This document shows positions 34,503 through 43,930 of a stretch of 48,009 nucleotides of DNA, in pieces. Source of the stretch: Arthrobacter sp. SDTb3-6 (GTDB lineage: Bacteria; Actinomycetota; Actinomycetes; Actinomycetales; Micrococcaceae); NCBI RefSeq assembly GCF_013376095.1, contig NZ_JAAMFN010000033.1, positions 1-48,009 of the forward strand, in the 5' to 3' direction. How positions within the stretch are numbered: the first letter of the stretch is position 1; the number at the start of each line of letters is the position of its first letter. The translations under genes were made by a program, and so were the position numbers. Under the pieces are notes generated by a model. That model had not been told where the DNA came from and did no database searches. It was given only the letters and a program-made list of their open reading frames with translations.

Positions 34503-35411
34503 GTGACCATCAACAACGGGCACACCACCGAACCCCTGCGCCTGTTGGCCGTCCACGCCCACCCCGATGACGAAGCCAGCAAGGGTGCGGCCATGATGGC
34601 ATCCTATGTGGCGGCGGGGGAACGGGTCATGGTTGCCACCTGCACCGGCGGGGAACGCGGCGGCATCCAAAACCCGGCCATGGTGGGCGAGGCCCATGCG
34701 GCCCGCGACATGGGCGGCGCGCGCAGAATGGAGATGGCCCGGGCGGCAAAGATCCTGGGCATCGAGCACCAATGGCTGGGGTTCACCGACTCCGGCCTGC
34801 CCGAGGGCGACCCGCTCCCGCCGCTGCCCGTCAATTGCTTTGCCCTGAAGCCGTTGGAGATTGCCGCCGCGCCCCTGGTGCGACTGGTGCGCCGTTTCCG
34901 GCCGCACGTGATGGTCTCCTACGACGAAAAAGGCGGCTATCCCCACCCGGACCACATCATGGCCCACAAGGTGGCCGTGGAGGCGTTCCACGCTGCCGCG
35001 GACCCGGAGAAGTATCCGGGCACGGGGGAGCCCTGGACGCCGCAGAAGCTGTATTACGACCTCGCCTTCAACCCGCAGCGCTTCCGCGCCCTCCACTTTG
35101 CCCTGCAGGAGGCCGGGCTGGCGTCCCCGTACGCCCAGCGGCTGGCTGCCTGGCTGGAGGCGGATTCCGAAGGCCACACCCCGCCGGCGGGCACCCATCC
35201 CACCACCACGCAGGTGGACTGTGGCGAATTCTTTGAAAAGCGCGACGAGGCCCTGCGCGCCCATGCCACCCAGGTGGACCCGGACGGCTTTTTCTTCGCC
35301 GTCAGCCCGGACATGCAGCGGAAGGTGTGGCCGTGGGAGGACTATTCGCTCATCGAATCCCGCGTTCAGTCCATCCTGCCGGAAAACGACCTGTTTGCTG
35401 GCCTACGATAG
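34503..35411 (+). CDS. mca: Mycothiol S-conjugate amidase
   Basis: Zinc amidase of 302 aa that cleaves mycothiol-toxin conjugates into a mercapturic acid and GlcN-inositol. The LmbE/PIG-L fold signature HAHPDDEASKG has His20 and Asp23, and GGYPHPDHIMAH supplies His148 and His151. TCTGGERGG and the long C-terminal half, ending WPWEDYSLIESRVQS, are closer to Mca than to the deacetylase MshB. GTG 34503 is in a GGTAG context. The gene shows that the organism makes mycothiol. Confidence 0.92.
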   Translation: MTINNGHTTEPLRLLAVHAHPDDEASKGAAMMASYVAAGERVMVATCTGGERGGIQNPAMVGEAHAARDMGGARRMEMARAAKILGIEHQWLGFTDSGLPEGDPLPPLPVNCFALKPLEIAAAPLVRLVRRFRPHVMVSYDEKGGYPHPDHIMAHKVAVEAFHAAADPEKYPGTGEPWTPQKLYYDLAFNPQRFRALHFALQEAGLASPYAQRLAAWLEADSEGHTPPAGTHPTTTQVDCGEFFEKRDEALRAHATQVDPDGFFFAVSPDMQRKVWPWEDYSLIESRVQSILPENDLFAGLR

Positions 35412-35485
35412 ATAGTGGACACGTCCCGCACGGCGCCAAGCCTTCCGGGACAACCGCCTGCGGGGGATGAAACGAAAGACGAATT

Positions 35486-35848
35486 GTGCACTCATTGATA
35501 TTGCTCGCCGCCACACCGGCCCCGAGCCCCACGGTCCCCGCCCTCACGAAGGACTTCACCTACGACACGACCGGCCCCGGTTTCCTGGGCTTCCTGGCCA
35601 TGGCCTTCATCGTGGCCATCATGTTTTTCCTGATCCGCGACATGGTCAAGCGCATCCGCCGCGTCCGTTACCGGGCCCAGGTCGCTGAGGCTGCCATGGA
35701 CGGCCCACACGGCCCGGCTGCCGAGCACCTGGGCATTCCCATCATGACCAACGACGCCGCCCGTGCAGCAGGTGCCAAGCGCACCGACACCCTGGCCGGG
35801 GATGCGCCGGATGCACCTAAGCCCGAAGCGGACCAGGACCAGGACTAG
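35486..35848 (+). CDS. Small membrane protein next to mca (Rv1083-like position)
   Basis: 120 aa, no assigned function. A short N-terminal hydrophobic stretch is followed by TTGPGFLGFLAMAFIVAIMFFLIRDMVKRIRRVRYRAQ, that is, one strong membrane helix (about residues 33-50) then a basic juxtamembrane part. The soluble tail has GIPIMTNDAARAAG and ends in acidic residues. The location between mca and the thioredoxin-domain gene is the same as in mycobacteria. GTG 35486 has only a weak ribosome binding site. Confidence 0.75.
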   Translation: MHSLILLAATPAPSPTVPALTKDFTYDTTGPGFLGFLAMAFIVAIMFFLIRDMVKRIRRVRYRAQVAEAAMDGPHGPAAEHLGIPIMTNDAARAAGAKRTDTLAGDAPDAPKPEADQDQD

Positions 35849-35869
35849 GACAGCAACCAGGGGGAAGCC

Positions 35870-38110
35870 ATGAATCGGCTGGCCGGCGAACCCAGCGCCT
35901 ACCTGCGCCAACATGCCGGAAACCCGGTGGACTGGCAGCCCTTTGACGAGGCGGCCTTTGCTGAGGCGCGGGCCCGCAACGTTCCGGTTTTCCTGTCCAT
36001 CGGCTATGCCGCCTGCCACTGGTGCCATGTCATGGCCGGGGAATCCTTCGAGGACCCGGCCATTGCCGCCTATCTCCGCGGGCATTTTGTCTCCATCAAG
36101 GTGGACCGCGAGGAGCGCCCCGACGTGGACGATGCCTACATGGCGGCCACCCAGGCCCTGAGCGGGCAGGGCGGCTGGCCCATGAGCGTTTTCCTGACGC
36201 CTTCGGGCCAGGCTTTTTACGCCGGAACGTATTTTCCGCCGCAGCAGCTCTCCGGCCGGCCGTCCTTCCGGCAGGTGCTGGAGGCGGTGGTCGAGGCCTG
36301 GACGCAGCGGCCGGAGAAGGTCCAGGCCACCGCCACTGCCGTGGCGGCGGCACTGGCGGATCCCGTGTGGCAGGTGCGCACTGACGGGGCAGCTGCGGGC
36401 GCGGCCACAGGTCCGGGCACCGGCGCGGCCGCCGGCGCGGGCGCCGGTCCGGGCGCCGGTCCGGTGAGCCCCGAAGGCTCCGATCCTGCCGTGTGGGCGC
36501 GGTCGCTGTCCGGCGCCGCGACCGGCGCGGTGGTGGCGATGGCCGCGGCCGAAGACCCCGTCCAGGGCGGATTCGGCACGGCCCCAAAGTTCCCGCCCAC
36601 GCCCGGGCTCGAATTCCTTGTCCGGCACGCAGCCGGTCCGGGGGAGTCCGCGCGCCAGGCGTTCGGACTGGCCGGCAGGACGCTTGGCGCCATGGTCAAT
36701 TCCGCGTTGTTCGACCAGGTGGGCGGCGGCTTTGCCCGCTACAGCGTCACGGCGGACTGGTCCGAACCACACTACGAAAAAATGCTGTACGACAACGCCG
36801 GGCTGCTGCGCGTCCTGGTCCACTGGGTGCGGCTGGCAGAGGCACGGCCGGAAGGGCTTGCCGCCTTGGAGGCCGCCGCGCCGGTGGAACCGGTACACCA
36901 CATCCACGCCACGGCCAGGCCCGTGCCGCTGCCGCCGGCGGAGGCCCGCCGGGCCGTGGCGGCAACCGTCACCTGGCTGCTGGCCGAGCTTCGGCTGCCC
37001 GGCGGGGCGTTTGCCTCCTCGCTCGACGCCGACACCGTGGTGGACGGCGTCCACCGTGAAGGCGCCAGCTACAAGTGGAGCCTGGCGGAGCTGCGCCGGG
37101 CGGCAGGCGCGGAAGGGGCGGCAGGCGCGGAAGGGGCGGCAGCCGCGTCCGCCGTCGGGCATTTCATGGGGATTCCGGCCTCCGGCGCGGGGCCGCTGCA
37201 CCCCGGCCGGGCGCTGACGGCTGCCGAACGCGCCGCGTGGGAGCGCCTGCTTCCCGGGCTGCGCGAACAGCGGGCCGCGCGCGCCATGCCGGCGCGGGAT
37301 GACAAGGTGGTGGCGTCGTGGAACGGCATGCTCCTGGCGGCCCTGGCCGAGGCCGCCATGGTGCTGGACGAACCTGGCTGGCTGGGTCACGCGGTGGAAC
37401 TGGGGCGGTATGTACGCCGGGTCCACTGGGACGGCGGGATGCTGCGGCGGGTTTCACATGACGGCAGGGCGCAGGGGATCGAGGGGCTGCTGGAGGATTA
37501 CGCCGCCTGCGCGGACGGCTTCCTGGCGCTCTATGCCGCGACCGGCGACGGCCAGTGGTTTGATTTTGCGGCATCGCTGCTGGCCGCCGCGCAGAAGTTT
37601 GTCCAGGACGGCACGGTGTTCAACAGCGCCGGCGGCGCGGCGTTGGGCGGCGCCCCGGCCGGCGCGCGTTTTGCCGACGCGTTCGACAACGCGACCACCG
37701 GGCCCGTGGCACTGCTGGCCGGCTCGCTGGCCACGTTTGCCGCGTACACGGGATCCACGGAGCACCGCGTGCTGGCGGAGAGGCTGCTGGCGACGCTGCC
37801 GGAGCTCGCCCGGCGCGCACCCCGGTCCGCCGGCGGCCTGCTGGCCGTAGGGCAGGCCCTGGCGGCCGGGCCCGTGGAGACGGCCGTTGTGGGCGCGCCC
37901 GGTCCGGAGCGGGAGGCGCTGCTCCGGCGGGCGTGGGCGTCGCCGTCGCCCGGCATGGTGGTGGCCGTCTGGGATGGAACCGGTGCGCCCGCCGTGCCGC
38001 TGCTGGAAGGGCGAGCACCGGCCGGCGGCCCGCCGCTGGCGTACGTGTGCCGCAACATGGTGTGTGCCCGCCCGGCCGCCTCCGTCGAAGAGCTGGCCCG
38101 GCTCCTCTAG
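35870..38110 (+). CDS. Thioredoxin-domain protein (DUF255/YyaL, SSP411 family)
   Basis: 746 aa. The N-terminal thioredoxin-like domain carries Cys49-His-Trp-Cys52 within [10 protein letters not shown]; this and NPVDW upstream and [11 protein letters not shown] downstream define the family. A long (alpha/alpha)6-barrel region resembling glycosidases or epimerases follows, with [12 protein letters not shown] and [19 protein letters not shown]. Two low-complexity Gly/Ala inserts (about residues 170-200 and 405-425) are not family features. It ends with [18 protein letters not shown]. Function unknown; this is the equivalent of Rv1084. Confidence 0.88.
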   Translation: MNRLAGEPSAYLRQHAGNPVDWQPFDEAAFAEARARNVPVFLSIGYAACHWCHVMAGESFEDPAIAAYLRGHFVSIKVDREERPDVDDAYMAATQALSGQGGWPMSVFLTPSGQAFYAGTYFPPQQLSGRPSFRQVLEAVVEAWTQRPEKVQATATAVAAALADPVWQVRTDGAAAGAATGPGTGAAAGAGAGPGAGPVSPEGSDPAVWARSLSGAATGAVVAMAAAEDPVQGGFGTAPKFPPTPGLEFLVRHAAGPGESARQAFGLAGRTLGAMVNSALFDQVGGGFARYSVTADWSEPHYEKMLYDNAGLLRVLVHWVRLAEARPEGLAALEAAAPVEPVHHIHATARPVPLPPAEARRAVAATVTWLLAELRLPGGAFASSLDADTVVDGVHREGASYKWSLAELRRAAGAEGAAGAEGAAAASAVGHFMGIPASGAGPLHPGRALTAAERAAWERLLPGLREQRAARAMPARDDKVVASWNGMLLAALAEAAMVLDEPGWLGHAVELGRYVRRVHWDGGMLRRVSHDGRAQGIEGLLEDYAACADGFLALYAATGDGQWFDFAASLLAAAQKFVQDGTVFNSAGGAALGGAPAGARFADAFDNATTGPVALLAGSLATFAAYTGSTEHRVLAERLLATLPELARRAPRSAGGLLAVGQALAAGPVETAVVGAPGPEREALLRRAWASPSPGMVVAVWDGTGAPAVPLLEGRAPAGGPPLAYVCRNMVCARPAASVEELARLL

Positions 38111-38129
38111 CCGCCCGCCCGTCCCCCAA

Positions 38130-38193
38130 CGCCCGGTTGCAACCGGGGCGCTTTCCCGTGACGCCCGGTTGCAACCGGGGCGCTTTCGGCCAA
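38130..38193. repeat. Second array of the 32-bp GGTTGCAACC repeat
   Basis: Two near-identical 32-bp units (38130-38161 and 38162-38193), each with CCCGGTTGCAACCGGG (38132-38147 and 38164-38179) followed by GCGCTTTC. A diverged third unit begins CGCTCCCGCGG at 38194, recalling the CCTCCCGCGC units of the array at 10733. It lies in the 105-bp gap between the convergent thioredoxin-domain and hemolysin-III genes. Confidence 0.88.
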
Positions 38194-38215
38194 CGCTCCC
38201 GCGGTGCGCTGCGGA

Positions 38216-38863
38216 TTAGGGGAACAGCACCAGGGCCACGGCCGCAAAATGGGACGCAAACCCGGCCACGGTCAGGGCATGAAAGAGCTCATGGAAGCCA
38301 AAGTGCCGTGCGCTGAAGTTGGGCCGCTTGATCCCGTAGATGACGGCCCCCGCTATGTAAAAGACCCCGCCCAGGCAGATCAGCAGGGTGGGGGCAACGG
38401 CGGCCGCCCAAAACTGGGGCAGGAAGAACAGCGCCGTGATGCCCAAGAGCACATAGAGGGGGACGTACAGCCACCGCGGCGCGCCCACCCACAGCACGCG
38501 GAACACCACGCCCAGCACGGCGCCGGTCCAAATTAAACGCAGCAAAAGCGTGGCGGTGGGCTGCGGCAGCATGAGCGCCGACAGCGGCGTGTAGGTGCCG
38601 GCAATGACCAGCATGATGTTGCTGTGGTCCAGCCGTTTCAGCAGCCTCTTGGCCCGCGGCTGCCAATCAAGCCGGTGATACAACGCACTTGTGCCAAATA
38701 AAAGCACCCCCGTAAACGTGTAAATGGCGGTGGTCACCTTGGCCGTGCCACCCGGTGCCAGCAGCACCAGCACCAGGCCCGCCACCAGCACCACGGGGGC
38801 GGTTCCCGCGTGCAGCCAACCCCGCCAGCTCGGTTTTGTGTCGGCCAAGGGAGGGGGTGTCAT
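38216..38863 (-). CDS. TrhA / hemolysin III family membrane protein
   Basis: 215 aa, seven membrane helices, PAQR superfamily. The zinc-ligand-like pattern is present: TSALYHRLDW, the DHSNIMLVIAGTYTPL segment, and HELFHALTVAGFASHF at the C terminus. Members affect membrane energetics; haemolysis is not a general property. ATG 38863 is chosen because TATGAT (38871-38876 on the minus strand) lies 7 nt before it; a Met four codons upstream and a longer open frame exist. It is convergent with the thioredoxin-domain gene and divergent from the prenyltransferase, as in Rv1085c-Rv1086. Confidence 0.85.
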   Translation of the reverse strand: MTPPPLADTKPSWRGWLHAGTAPVVLVAGLVLVLLAPGGTAKVTTAIYTFTGVLLFGTSALYHRLDWQPRAKRLLKRLDHSNIMLVIAGTYTPLSALMLPQPTATLLLRLIWTGAVLGVVFRVLWVGAPRWLYVPLYVLLGITALFFLPQFWAAAVAPTLLICLGGVFYIAGAVIYGIKRPNFSARHFGFHELFHALTVAGFASHFAAVALVLFP

Positions 38864-39027
38864 AGACGAAATCATAGTCGGGACGCCCGCCAGCCATCCG
38901 CCGGCAGCCCAGGGCCGGCAGCACGCGTCCACAGCCTGTCCGCAAATCCGGGGACCGGCGGGTAACCTAGGGTTAGCAAGTTTCCCCGGCCGCCTGGCCA
39001 TGATCCGGAAGGTCTGGCGCACCACCC

Positions 39028-39810
39028 ATGCATTTGTTTTCCGGCCCCGTCCGGATGCCCAAATTCCTGTACAACTACTATGAACGGCGCCTGGGCAGGT
39101 CCCTGGACCTCAGCAGCGTCCCCCGGCACATCGGCGTCATGGTGGACGGAAACCGCCGGTGGGCACGGCAGTTCAACGCCCCCACCAGCCAGGGCCACCA
39201 GGCCGGTGCGGACAAGATCCTCGAATTCCTGGGCTGGTGCCAGGACCTGGGCATCAAGGTGGTCACGCTCTACATGCTCTCCACGGACAACATGAGCCGC
39301 TCGCCCGAGGAACTCGACGAACTCATGGGCATCATCGCCAACACCCTTGACCTGCTCGACGCCGACGCCGACATCAGCGTCCACGCCATGGGCGCCCCGG
39401 AACTGCTGCCCGACTACCTGGCCAAGCGCCTGTCCTCGCTCACCACGCGCGTGCCCGCCAAGGAACGCATCCACGTCAACATGGCCATCGGCTATGGCGG
39501 CCGCCGCGAGATTGTCGACGCCGTCAGTGAGCTCCTGCACGACGCCGACACCCGGGGGCGCACCATGGCGGAGGTTGCGGACACCCTCACCGTGGACGAC
39601 ATCTCCAAGTTCCTCTACACCCGCGGCCAGCCGGACCCGGACCTGGTCATCCGGACGTCCGGGGAGCAGCGCCTCTCCGGCTTCCTCATGTGGCAAAGCG
39701 CCTATAGCGAATTTTATTTTTGCGAAGCACTCTGGCCCGCGTTCCGCCGCATCGACTTCCTGCGGGCCCTGCGCGACTACGCCGGACGCAGCCGCCGCTT
39801 CGGCGCCTAG
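39028..39810 (+). CDS. uppS: Short cis-prenyltransferase (Z-FPP / undecaprenyl diphosphate synthase family)
   Basis: 260 aa. Condenses isopentenyl diphosphate onto an allylic primer in Z configuration for polyprenyl carriers. MVDGNRRWAR with Asp40 is the catalytic P-loop-like motif, and DLVIRTSGEQRLSGFLMWQSAYSEFYF is the C-terminal signature with the binding arginine and serine. The genomic position matches Rv1086, a short-chain Z,E-farnesyl diphosphate synthase, so the product could be short (inference). ATG 39055 is a possible later start. Confidence 0.9.
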   Translation: MHLFSGPVRMPKFLYNYYERRLGRSLDLSSVPRHIGVMVDGNRRWARQFNAPTSQGHQAGADKILEFLGWCQDLGIKVVTLYMLSTDNMSRSPEELDELMGIIANTLDLLDADADISVHAMGAPELLPDYLAKRLSSLTTRVPAKERIHVNMAIGYGGRREIVDAVSELLHDADTRGRTMAEVADTLTVDDISKFLYTRGQPDPDLVIRTSGEQRLSGFLMWQSAYSEFYFCEALWPAFRRIDFLRALRDYAGRSRRFGA

Positions 39811-39823
39811 CCGCAACGCTGCC

Positions 39824-40474
39824 ATGCAAAGACACCACAGGAATGAAGTCGTCATGGCCGGTGCGCTGTCGCTGGCCGCGGGATTTGTTGACGCGGTCGG
39901 CTTCATCCACCTCGGCGGGTACTTCGTCTCCTTCATGAGCGGCAACTCCACCCGCGCCGGCGCGGCCCTGGCCGAGGGCCACCCGCTCGGCTTCCTGCTG
40001 GCGATGGGGCTGGTGGGGGCGTTTACGGCCGGGGTCATCTCGGCCTCGATCCTGCGCCGGCTGGTCCCGTCCCGCAAACGGATGTGGGTCCTGCTGTACG
40101 TGGCGGCGGCACTGGGGTCCGCCGTCGTACTTTATGACCTGAATCTGGCTGTCTGGCTGGCGCCGCCGGTCATGGCGCTGGCCATGGGTGCGGAAAACGT
40201 CATCTTTGAACGCGACGGCGAGGTCAGCATCGGCCTGACCTACATGACCGGCACGCTGGTGAAGATGGGCCAGCGGATGGCGGCGGCCCTGGCCGGGGAG
40301 GACCGGCTGGGCTGGGTCCGCTACCTCTTCCTGTGGCTGTCCCTGACCATGGGGTCGATTGTGGGCGGATTCGCGTATTTTGCGTTCAACCTCAACGCCC
40401 TGTGGGTTTCCGTGGGAATTTTTGTGCTGGCCATGGCGGTCAATGTCCGCTCCCGGACGCCGGAGACCGTCTAG
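39824..40474 (+). CDS. DUF1275 (YoaK-like) membrane protein
   Basis: 216 aa, six membrane helices. The family signature GFVDAVGFIHLGGYFVSFMSGN is at residues 20-41, with TYMTGTLVKMG later. It has been linked loosely to membrane transport; function unknown. It starts at ATG 39824, 13 bp after the prenyltransferase stop, so the two are probably one transcript. The frame is open upstream, but that part overlaps the prenyltransferase. Confidence 0.85.
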   Translation: MQRHHRNEVVMAGALSLAAGFVDAVGFIHLGGYFVSFMSGNSTRAGAALAEGHPLGFLLAMGLVGAFTAGVISASILRRLVPSRKRMWVLLYVAAALGSAVVLYDLNLAVWLAPPVMALAMGAENVIFERDGEVSIGLTYMTGTLVKMGQRMAAALAGEDRLGWVRYLFLWLSLTMGSIVGGFAYFAFNLNALWVSVGIFVLAMAVNVRSRTPETV

Positions 40475-40557
40475 CCGAAGTGTTCACCCCGCGTTCGCCG
40501 GCCCGTTGCGCGTGGCGCCCCAGGCCTTCCCTTCCACGCGGGTACCTTGGGCAGTAA

Positions 40558-40615
40558 CGGAGGGCAACTCCGCCCGACGTACCTATTGAGTTCCAGGTGC
40601 ACGGCAGGCCTGGAA
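40558..40615 (+). promoter_or_regulatory. Two stem-loops in the phoH leader
   Basis: CGGAG/CTCCG (40558-40562 and 40568-40572), and TTCCAGG/CCTGGAA (40591-40597 and 40609-40615), are followed by the GGAG ribosome binding site at 40621. A GTACCT hexamer occurs at 40542 and 40579. If transcription starts near the first, both hairpins are in the 5' leader. The class is not recognised. Confidence 0.5.
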
Positions 40616-40629
40616 AGGCTGGAGTCGAC

Positions 40630-41970
40630 GTGGTTGAGACGATGAAACTCGAACAGCATGCCCCGCAGGCGGCACCCACCGGGTTGCGCAGCTACGTAAT
40701 TGACACGTCCGTGCTTCTTTCGGACCCGCGGGCCATCCTGCGTTTCGCCGAGCACGAGGTGATTGTGCCGATCGTGGTCATTTCCGAGCTGGAATCCAAG
40801 CGCCACGATCCGGAACTGGGCTACTTTGCCCGCACGGCGCTGCGCCTGCTGGACGAACTCCGCGAACAGCACGGCGGCCTGGCCAGCCCCATTCCCCTGG
40901 GGGACGACGGCGGGACCTTCCGTGTGGAGCTCAACCACATTTCCGCTGAGGTGCTTCCCGCGGGATTCCGGGGGACGGACAACGATTCGCGCATCCTGGC
41001 CGTCGCGAAGAACCTGGCCAACGAGGGCATGAACGTCACCCTGGTGTCCAAGGACGTGCCCATGCGCGTGAAGGCGTCGGCCATGGGGCTGGCGGCGGAC
41101 GAATACCGCAACGAACTGGTCAAGGACTCCGGCTGGACCGGCGTGGCGGAGATAGTCACCACCGAGGAGGAGATGGCGGCGCTCTACAACCACGAGGAGG
41201 TGGCCATCCCCGAGGCGGCCGTGCTCCCCGTCAACACCTCCCTGGTGCTCACCAGCAACCGCGGGTCGGCGCTGGGCCGGGTGGGTGCGGACCAGCAGGT
41301 GCGCCTCGTCAAGGGCGACCGGGAGGTGTTCGGCCTCCACGGCCGCTCCGCCGAGCAGCGCCTGGCCCTGGACCTGCTCATGGACCCCGACGTCGGCATC
41401 GTCTCGCTGGGCGGCCGCGCCGGCACGGGCAAGAGCGCACTGGCCCTGTGCGCCGGGCTTGAGGCGGTGCTGGAACGCAACGAGCACCGCAAGGTGGTGG
41501 TGTTCCGCCCCCTCTACGCCGTGGGCGGCCAGGAGCTGGGCTTCCTCCCCGGTTCGGAGGGCGAGAAGATGAACCCCTGGGCGCAGGCCGTCTTTGACAC
41601 GCTCGGCTCGGTGGTCAGCGACCGGGTCATGGACGAGATCATGGAGCGGGGACTGCTCGAGGTGCTGCCGCTGACCCACATCCGCGGCCGTTCGCTGCAT
41701 GATTCCTTTGTGATCGTTGACGAGGCGCAGTCGCTGGAGAAGAACGTGCTCCTGACCGTCATGAGCCGGATCGGCCAGAATTCCAAGATCGTGCTCACCC
41801 ACGACGTCGCCCAGCGGGACAACCTCCGCGTCGGCCGCCACGACGGGATCGCCGCCGTCGTCGAAACGCTCAAGGGGCACCCGCTCTTCGGCCACGTCAC
41901 GCTGACCCGTTCGGAGCGCTCGCCCATCGCCGCGCTCGTGACCGAGATGCTGGAGCGGGCCGAAATCTAG
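40630..41970 (+). CDS. phoH2: PIN-domain PhoH protein (PhoH2 type)
   Basis: 446 aa. An N-terminal PIN nuclease domain (starting [12 protein letters not shown], with [10 protein letters not shown] and [12 protein letters not shown]) is fused to a PhoH ATPase with Walker A GRAGTGKS (Lys268) and Walker B VIVDEAQS (Asp364-Glu365). [11 protein letters not shown] follows. Mycobacterial PhoH2 is an RNA helicase-nuclease acting with an upstream antitoxin gene, phoAT; no such small gene is evident here. GTG 40630 follows GGAG; GTG 40597 and ATG 40642 are in frame alternatives. Confidence 0.88.
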   Translation: MVETMKLEQHAPQAAPTGLRSYVIDTSVLLSDPRAILRFAEHEVIVPIVVISELESKRHDPELGYFARTALRLLDELREQHGGLASPIPLGDDGGTFRVELNHISAEVLPAGFRGTDNDSRILAVAKNLANEGMNVTLVSKDVPMRVKASAMGLAADEYRNELVKDSGWTGVAEIVTTEEEMAALYNHEEVAIPEAAVLPVNTSLVLTSNRGSALGRVGADQQVRLVKGDREVFGLHGRSAEQRLALDLLMDPDVGIVSLGGRAGTGKSALALCAGLEAVLERNEHRKVVVFRPLYAVGGQELGFLPGSEGEKMNPWAQAVFDTLGSVVSDRVMDEIMERGLLEVLPLTHIRGRSLHDSFVIVDEAQSLEKNVLLTVMSRIGQNSKIVLTHDVAQRDNLRVGRHDGIAAVVETLKGHPLFGHVTLTRSERSPIAALVTEMLERAEI

Positions 41971-42071
41971 CCGCGGCGCCGCCCCGCCAACGGGCACTGG
42001 ACGGGGATGTATCACCGTCAAGGGCCCGTTCGGCGTTGGGCAGGACGTCCTGGGGCAGGCGGTTCCGGGGA

Positions 42072-42077
42072 TAGAAT
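42072..42077 (+). promoter_or_regulatory. -10 box of leaderless YdcZ-type transporter promoter
   Basis: TAGAAT lies 7 nt before ATG 42085, predicting a leaderless message. No ribosome binding site is visible. Confidence 0.55.
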
Positions 42078-42084
42078 CGACCCC

Positions 42085-43062
42085 ATGCCCCGACACCTTC
42101 CCCTGCCGACCGGACTCGGCCTGGCCATGGTGGCCGGGCTGGCCCTCGCCCTGCAGTCCCGCATCACCGGAACCATGGGGCAGCGGCTGGACGACGGGCT
42201 GGCGGCCGCGCTGGTCAGCTTCGGCTCCGGGCTGCTGGTCATGGTCCTGCTGACGCTGGGCACGCGGGCCGGGCGGGCCGGGGCGTCGGCCTTGCGCGGT
42301 GCCCTGTCCCGCCGCGAGCTGCCGCCCTGGTACCTGGCGGCCGGCACGATTGGTGCCTCGCTGGTGTTGGGCCAGGGGGTCGCCGTCGGGACGGTGGGTG
42401 TCGCGCTGTTCACCATTGCGTTGGTGGCCGGACAGACAGTCGGCGGGTTGCTGGTGGACCGGGTGGGCTTCGGTGCCGGCGGCCGGAAGCGGCTGACAGC
42501 CCCGCGGCTGGCCGGCTCGGTGCTGACGCTGGCCGCGGTGGCCTGGGCCGTCTCCGCCAAGTTCACCACGCTCGGTCCCGGCGCCCCCGCACTTCTGCTG
42601 CTGCCCCTGCTGGCGGGCCTGTTCTACGGGTTCCAGCAGGCGATGAACGGACGTATCGGGGCCGTGGCGGGCACGCCGTTGACCCCCACCCTGACCAATT
42701 TCGCCGCCGGCACCGTGGTGCTGCTGGCCGCGTGGCTCATCAAGCTGCCGTTCTCCCCGCCGGCCCACGCCCTGCCGCACGATTGGTGGCTCTATTCCGC
42801 CGGGCCGCTGGGCATCGTGGTGGTCTTCCTCAGTGCGGCGCTGGTCCGGCGGATCGGCGTCCTGCTGCTGGGACTGGGAGGCGTGGCCGGCCAGCTGGTC
42901 GGCTCCGTGCTGCTTGACCTTGCCTTCCCGTCACCCGTGGCGGCGGTCGGCACGGCCACCGTGCTCGGCACCGCGCTGACCCTGATCGCCGTCGTCATCG
43001 CCGCCGCGCCCTGGCGGCGGAACCCGGCGCCGGTGCACGCCTCCTCCGGCCGCGCCCGCTAG
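42085..43062 (+). CDS. DMT-superfamily transporter, YdcZ (DUF606) type
   Basis: 325 aa with about ten hydrophobic helices arranged as two homologous halves of five: ALALQSRITGTMGQRL opens the first and LPLLAGLFYGFQQAMNGRIGAVAGTPLTPTLTNFAAGT opens the second. The family is a divergent branch of drug/metabolite transporters. Substrate unknown. It is convergent with the orphan gene at 43073, with 10 bp between the stop codons. The C-terminal tail is short and basic. Confidence 0.83.
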   Translation: MPRHLPLPTGLGLAMVAGLALALQSRITGTMGQRLDDGLAAALVSFGSGLLVMVLLTLGTRAGRAGASALRGALSRRELPPWYLAAGTIGASLVLGQGVAVGTVGVALFTIALVAGQTVGGLLVDRVGFGAGGRKRLTAPRLAGSVLTLAAVAWAVSAKFTTLGPGAPALLLLPLLAGLFYGFQQAMNGRIGAVAGTPLTPTLTNFAAGTVVLLAAWLIKLPFSPPAHALPHDWWLYSAGPLGIVVVFLSAALVRRIGVLLLGLGGVAGQLVGSVLLDLAFPSPVAAVGTATVLGTALTLIAVVIAAAPWRRNPAPVHASSGRAR

Positions 43063-43072
43063 CGGGGCAGGC

Positions 43073-43861
43073 CTACGAACCGGGCAGGTCCCAGGGGATG
43101 TGGGCCCGCACGTCGGTCAGGCCCATGCTGACCTCCTCGAAGAGGTCGTCCAGCATGTATTCGTCGATGCCCCGCAGGATCATGGCGTGCCCCGCCCCGG
43201 AGGTGTCGCCGTCGAGCGACTGGCTCGCGACGCACACGGCCGTCTCCAGGTCGATCCGCACGGCCGTCCGCCCGGGGTACAGCAGCGGGGCGTCGGGAAA
43301 GAGCGGCGTGTAGGACGGATTGGCCGTGAGGATGGCATCCACTGCGGGCCGGCCGTGGTGGTCCACCATGGCGATGTCGGAGATCTCGGCCACGTTGGCA
43401 AAGGGCTTCTCCAACGGCACCGGCCGTTCACCCGCCAGCTCCACGGGGTCCAGGGCGGCGGCAAAGCGCCCGGAACCGTAGGCGGGCTCGCCGTAGAGCG
43501 CCTCGGGGCGGCGCACCACAAAGCCGTCGGCGTCCTTGACGGGGTTGACCAGGCTGGGCCGCAGCAGCCACGGTTTGCGGTTGCCGCTGATGAACAGCGA
43601 ATCCTTGGACTCGTTGATCCTGGTGGTGCTCGCCAGCAGCTGCCCCTCCAGCGTCTCCACGCGCAGGGCGCCGGGGCGCCGCACCCAGAAGTTCATTGCT
43701 GCCACCACCGGGCCCGACGCCGGCTGCCCGGCCCGGGCGCGTTCCTCCCGGACGGCGGCGGAATCACGCCGGTGGAGCTCAAACCGCAGGCTTTGCCAGC
43801 GCCACGGCGACGACCGGCACAAGTGGCGGAAGGTGTCGGGGGTCATGGGCACACCGGTCAT
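43073..43861 (-). CDS. Orphan soluble protein, possibly LolA-like fold
   Basis: 262 aa, family not recognised. No signal peptide or membrane helix. The order of strands in WQSLRFELHRRD, MNFWVRRPGALRVETLEGQLLAS and KDSLFISGNRKPW, followed by LDLETAVCVASQSLDG-like segments, recalls the LolA/LolB barrel, but this is impression only. ATG 43861 is chosen because TAAGCT (43868-43873, minus strand) lies 6 nt upstream; a GTG two codons earlier is possible. It is divergent from the prepilin peptidase gene, and the two promoters are about 45 bp apart. Confidence 0.75.
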   Translation of the reverse strand: MTGVPMTPDTFRHLCRSSPWRWQSLRFELHRRDSAAVREERARAGQPASGPVVAAMNFWVRRPGALRVETLEGQLLASTTRINESKDSLFISGNRKPWLLRPSLVNPVKDADGFVVRRPEALYGEPAYGSGRFAAALDPVELAGERPVPLEKPFANVAEISDIAMVDHHGRPAVDAILTANPSYTPLFPDAPLLYPGRTAVRIDLETAVCVASQSLDGDTSGAGHAMILRGIDEYMLDDLFEEVSMGLTDVRAHIPWDLPGS

Positions 43862-43917
43862 ATCCACAGCTTACGCCGGGAGCGCGAAATGCCGCCGCGT
43901 GCGGTTCCGCGATGGCG

Positions 43918-43923
43918 TAGGAT
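43918..43923 (+). promoter_or_regulatory. -10 box of leaderless prepilin peptidase promoter
   Basis: TAGGAT ends 7 nt before ATG 43931, the standard leaderless spacing seen elsewhere in the window. Confidence 0.55.
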
Positions 43924-43930
43924 CACGGCT

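Noticed and set aside
40359-40589. Small frame before phoH as a phoAT-like antitoxin
   Set aside because: It overlaps the end of the DUF1275 gene in another frame, has no ribosome binding site and looks like a shadow.
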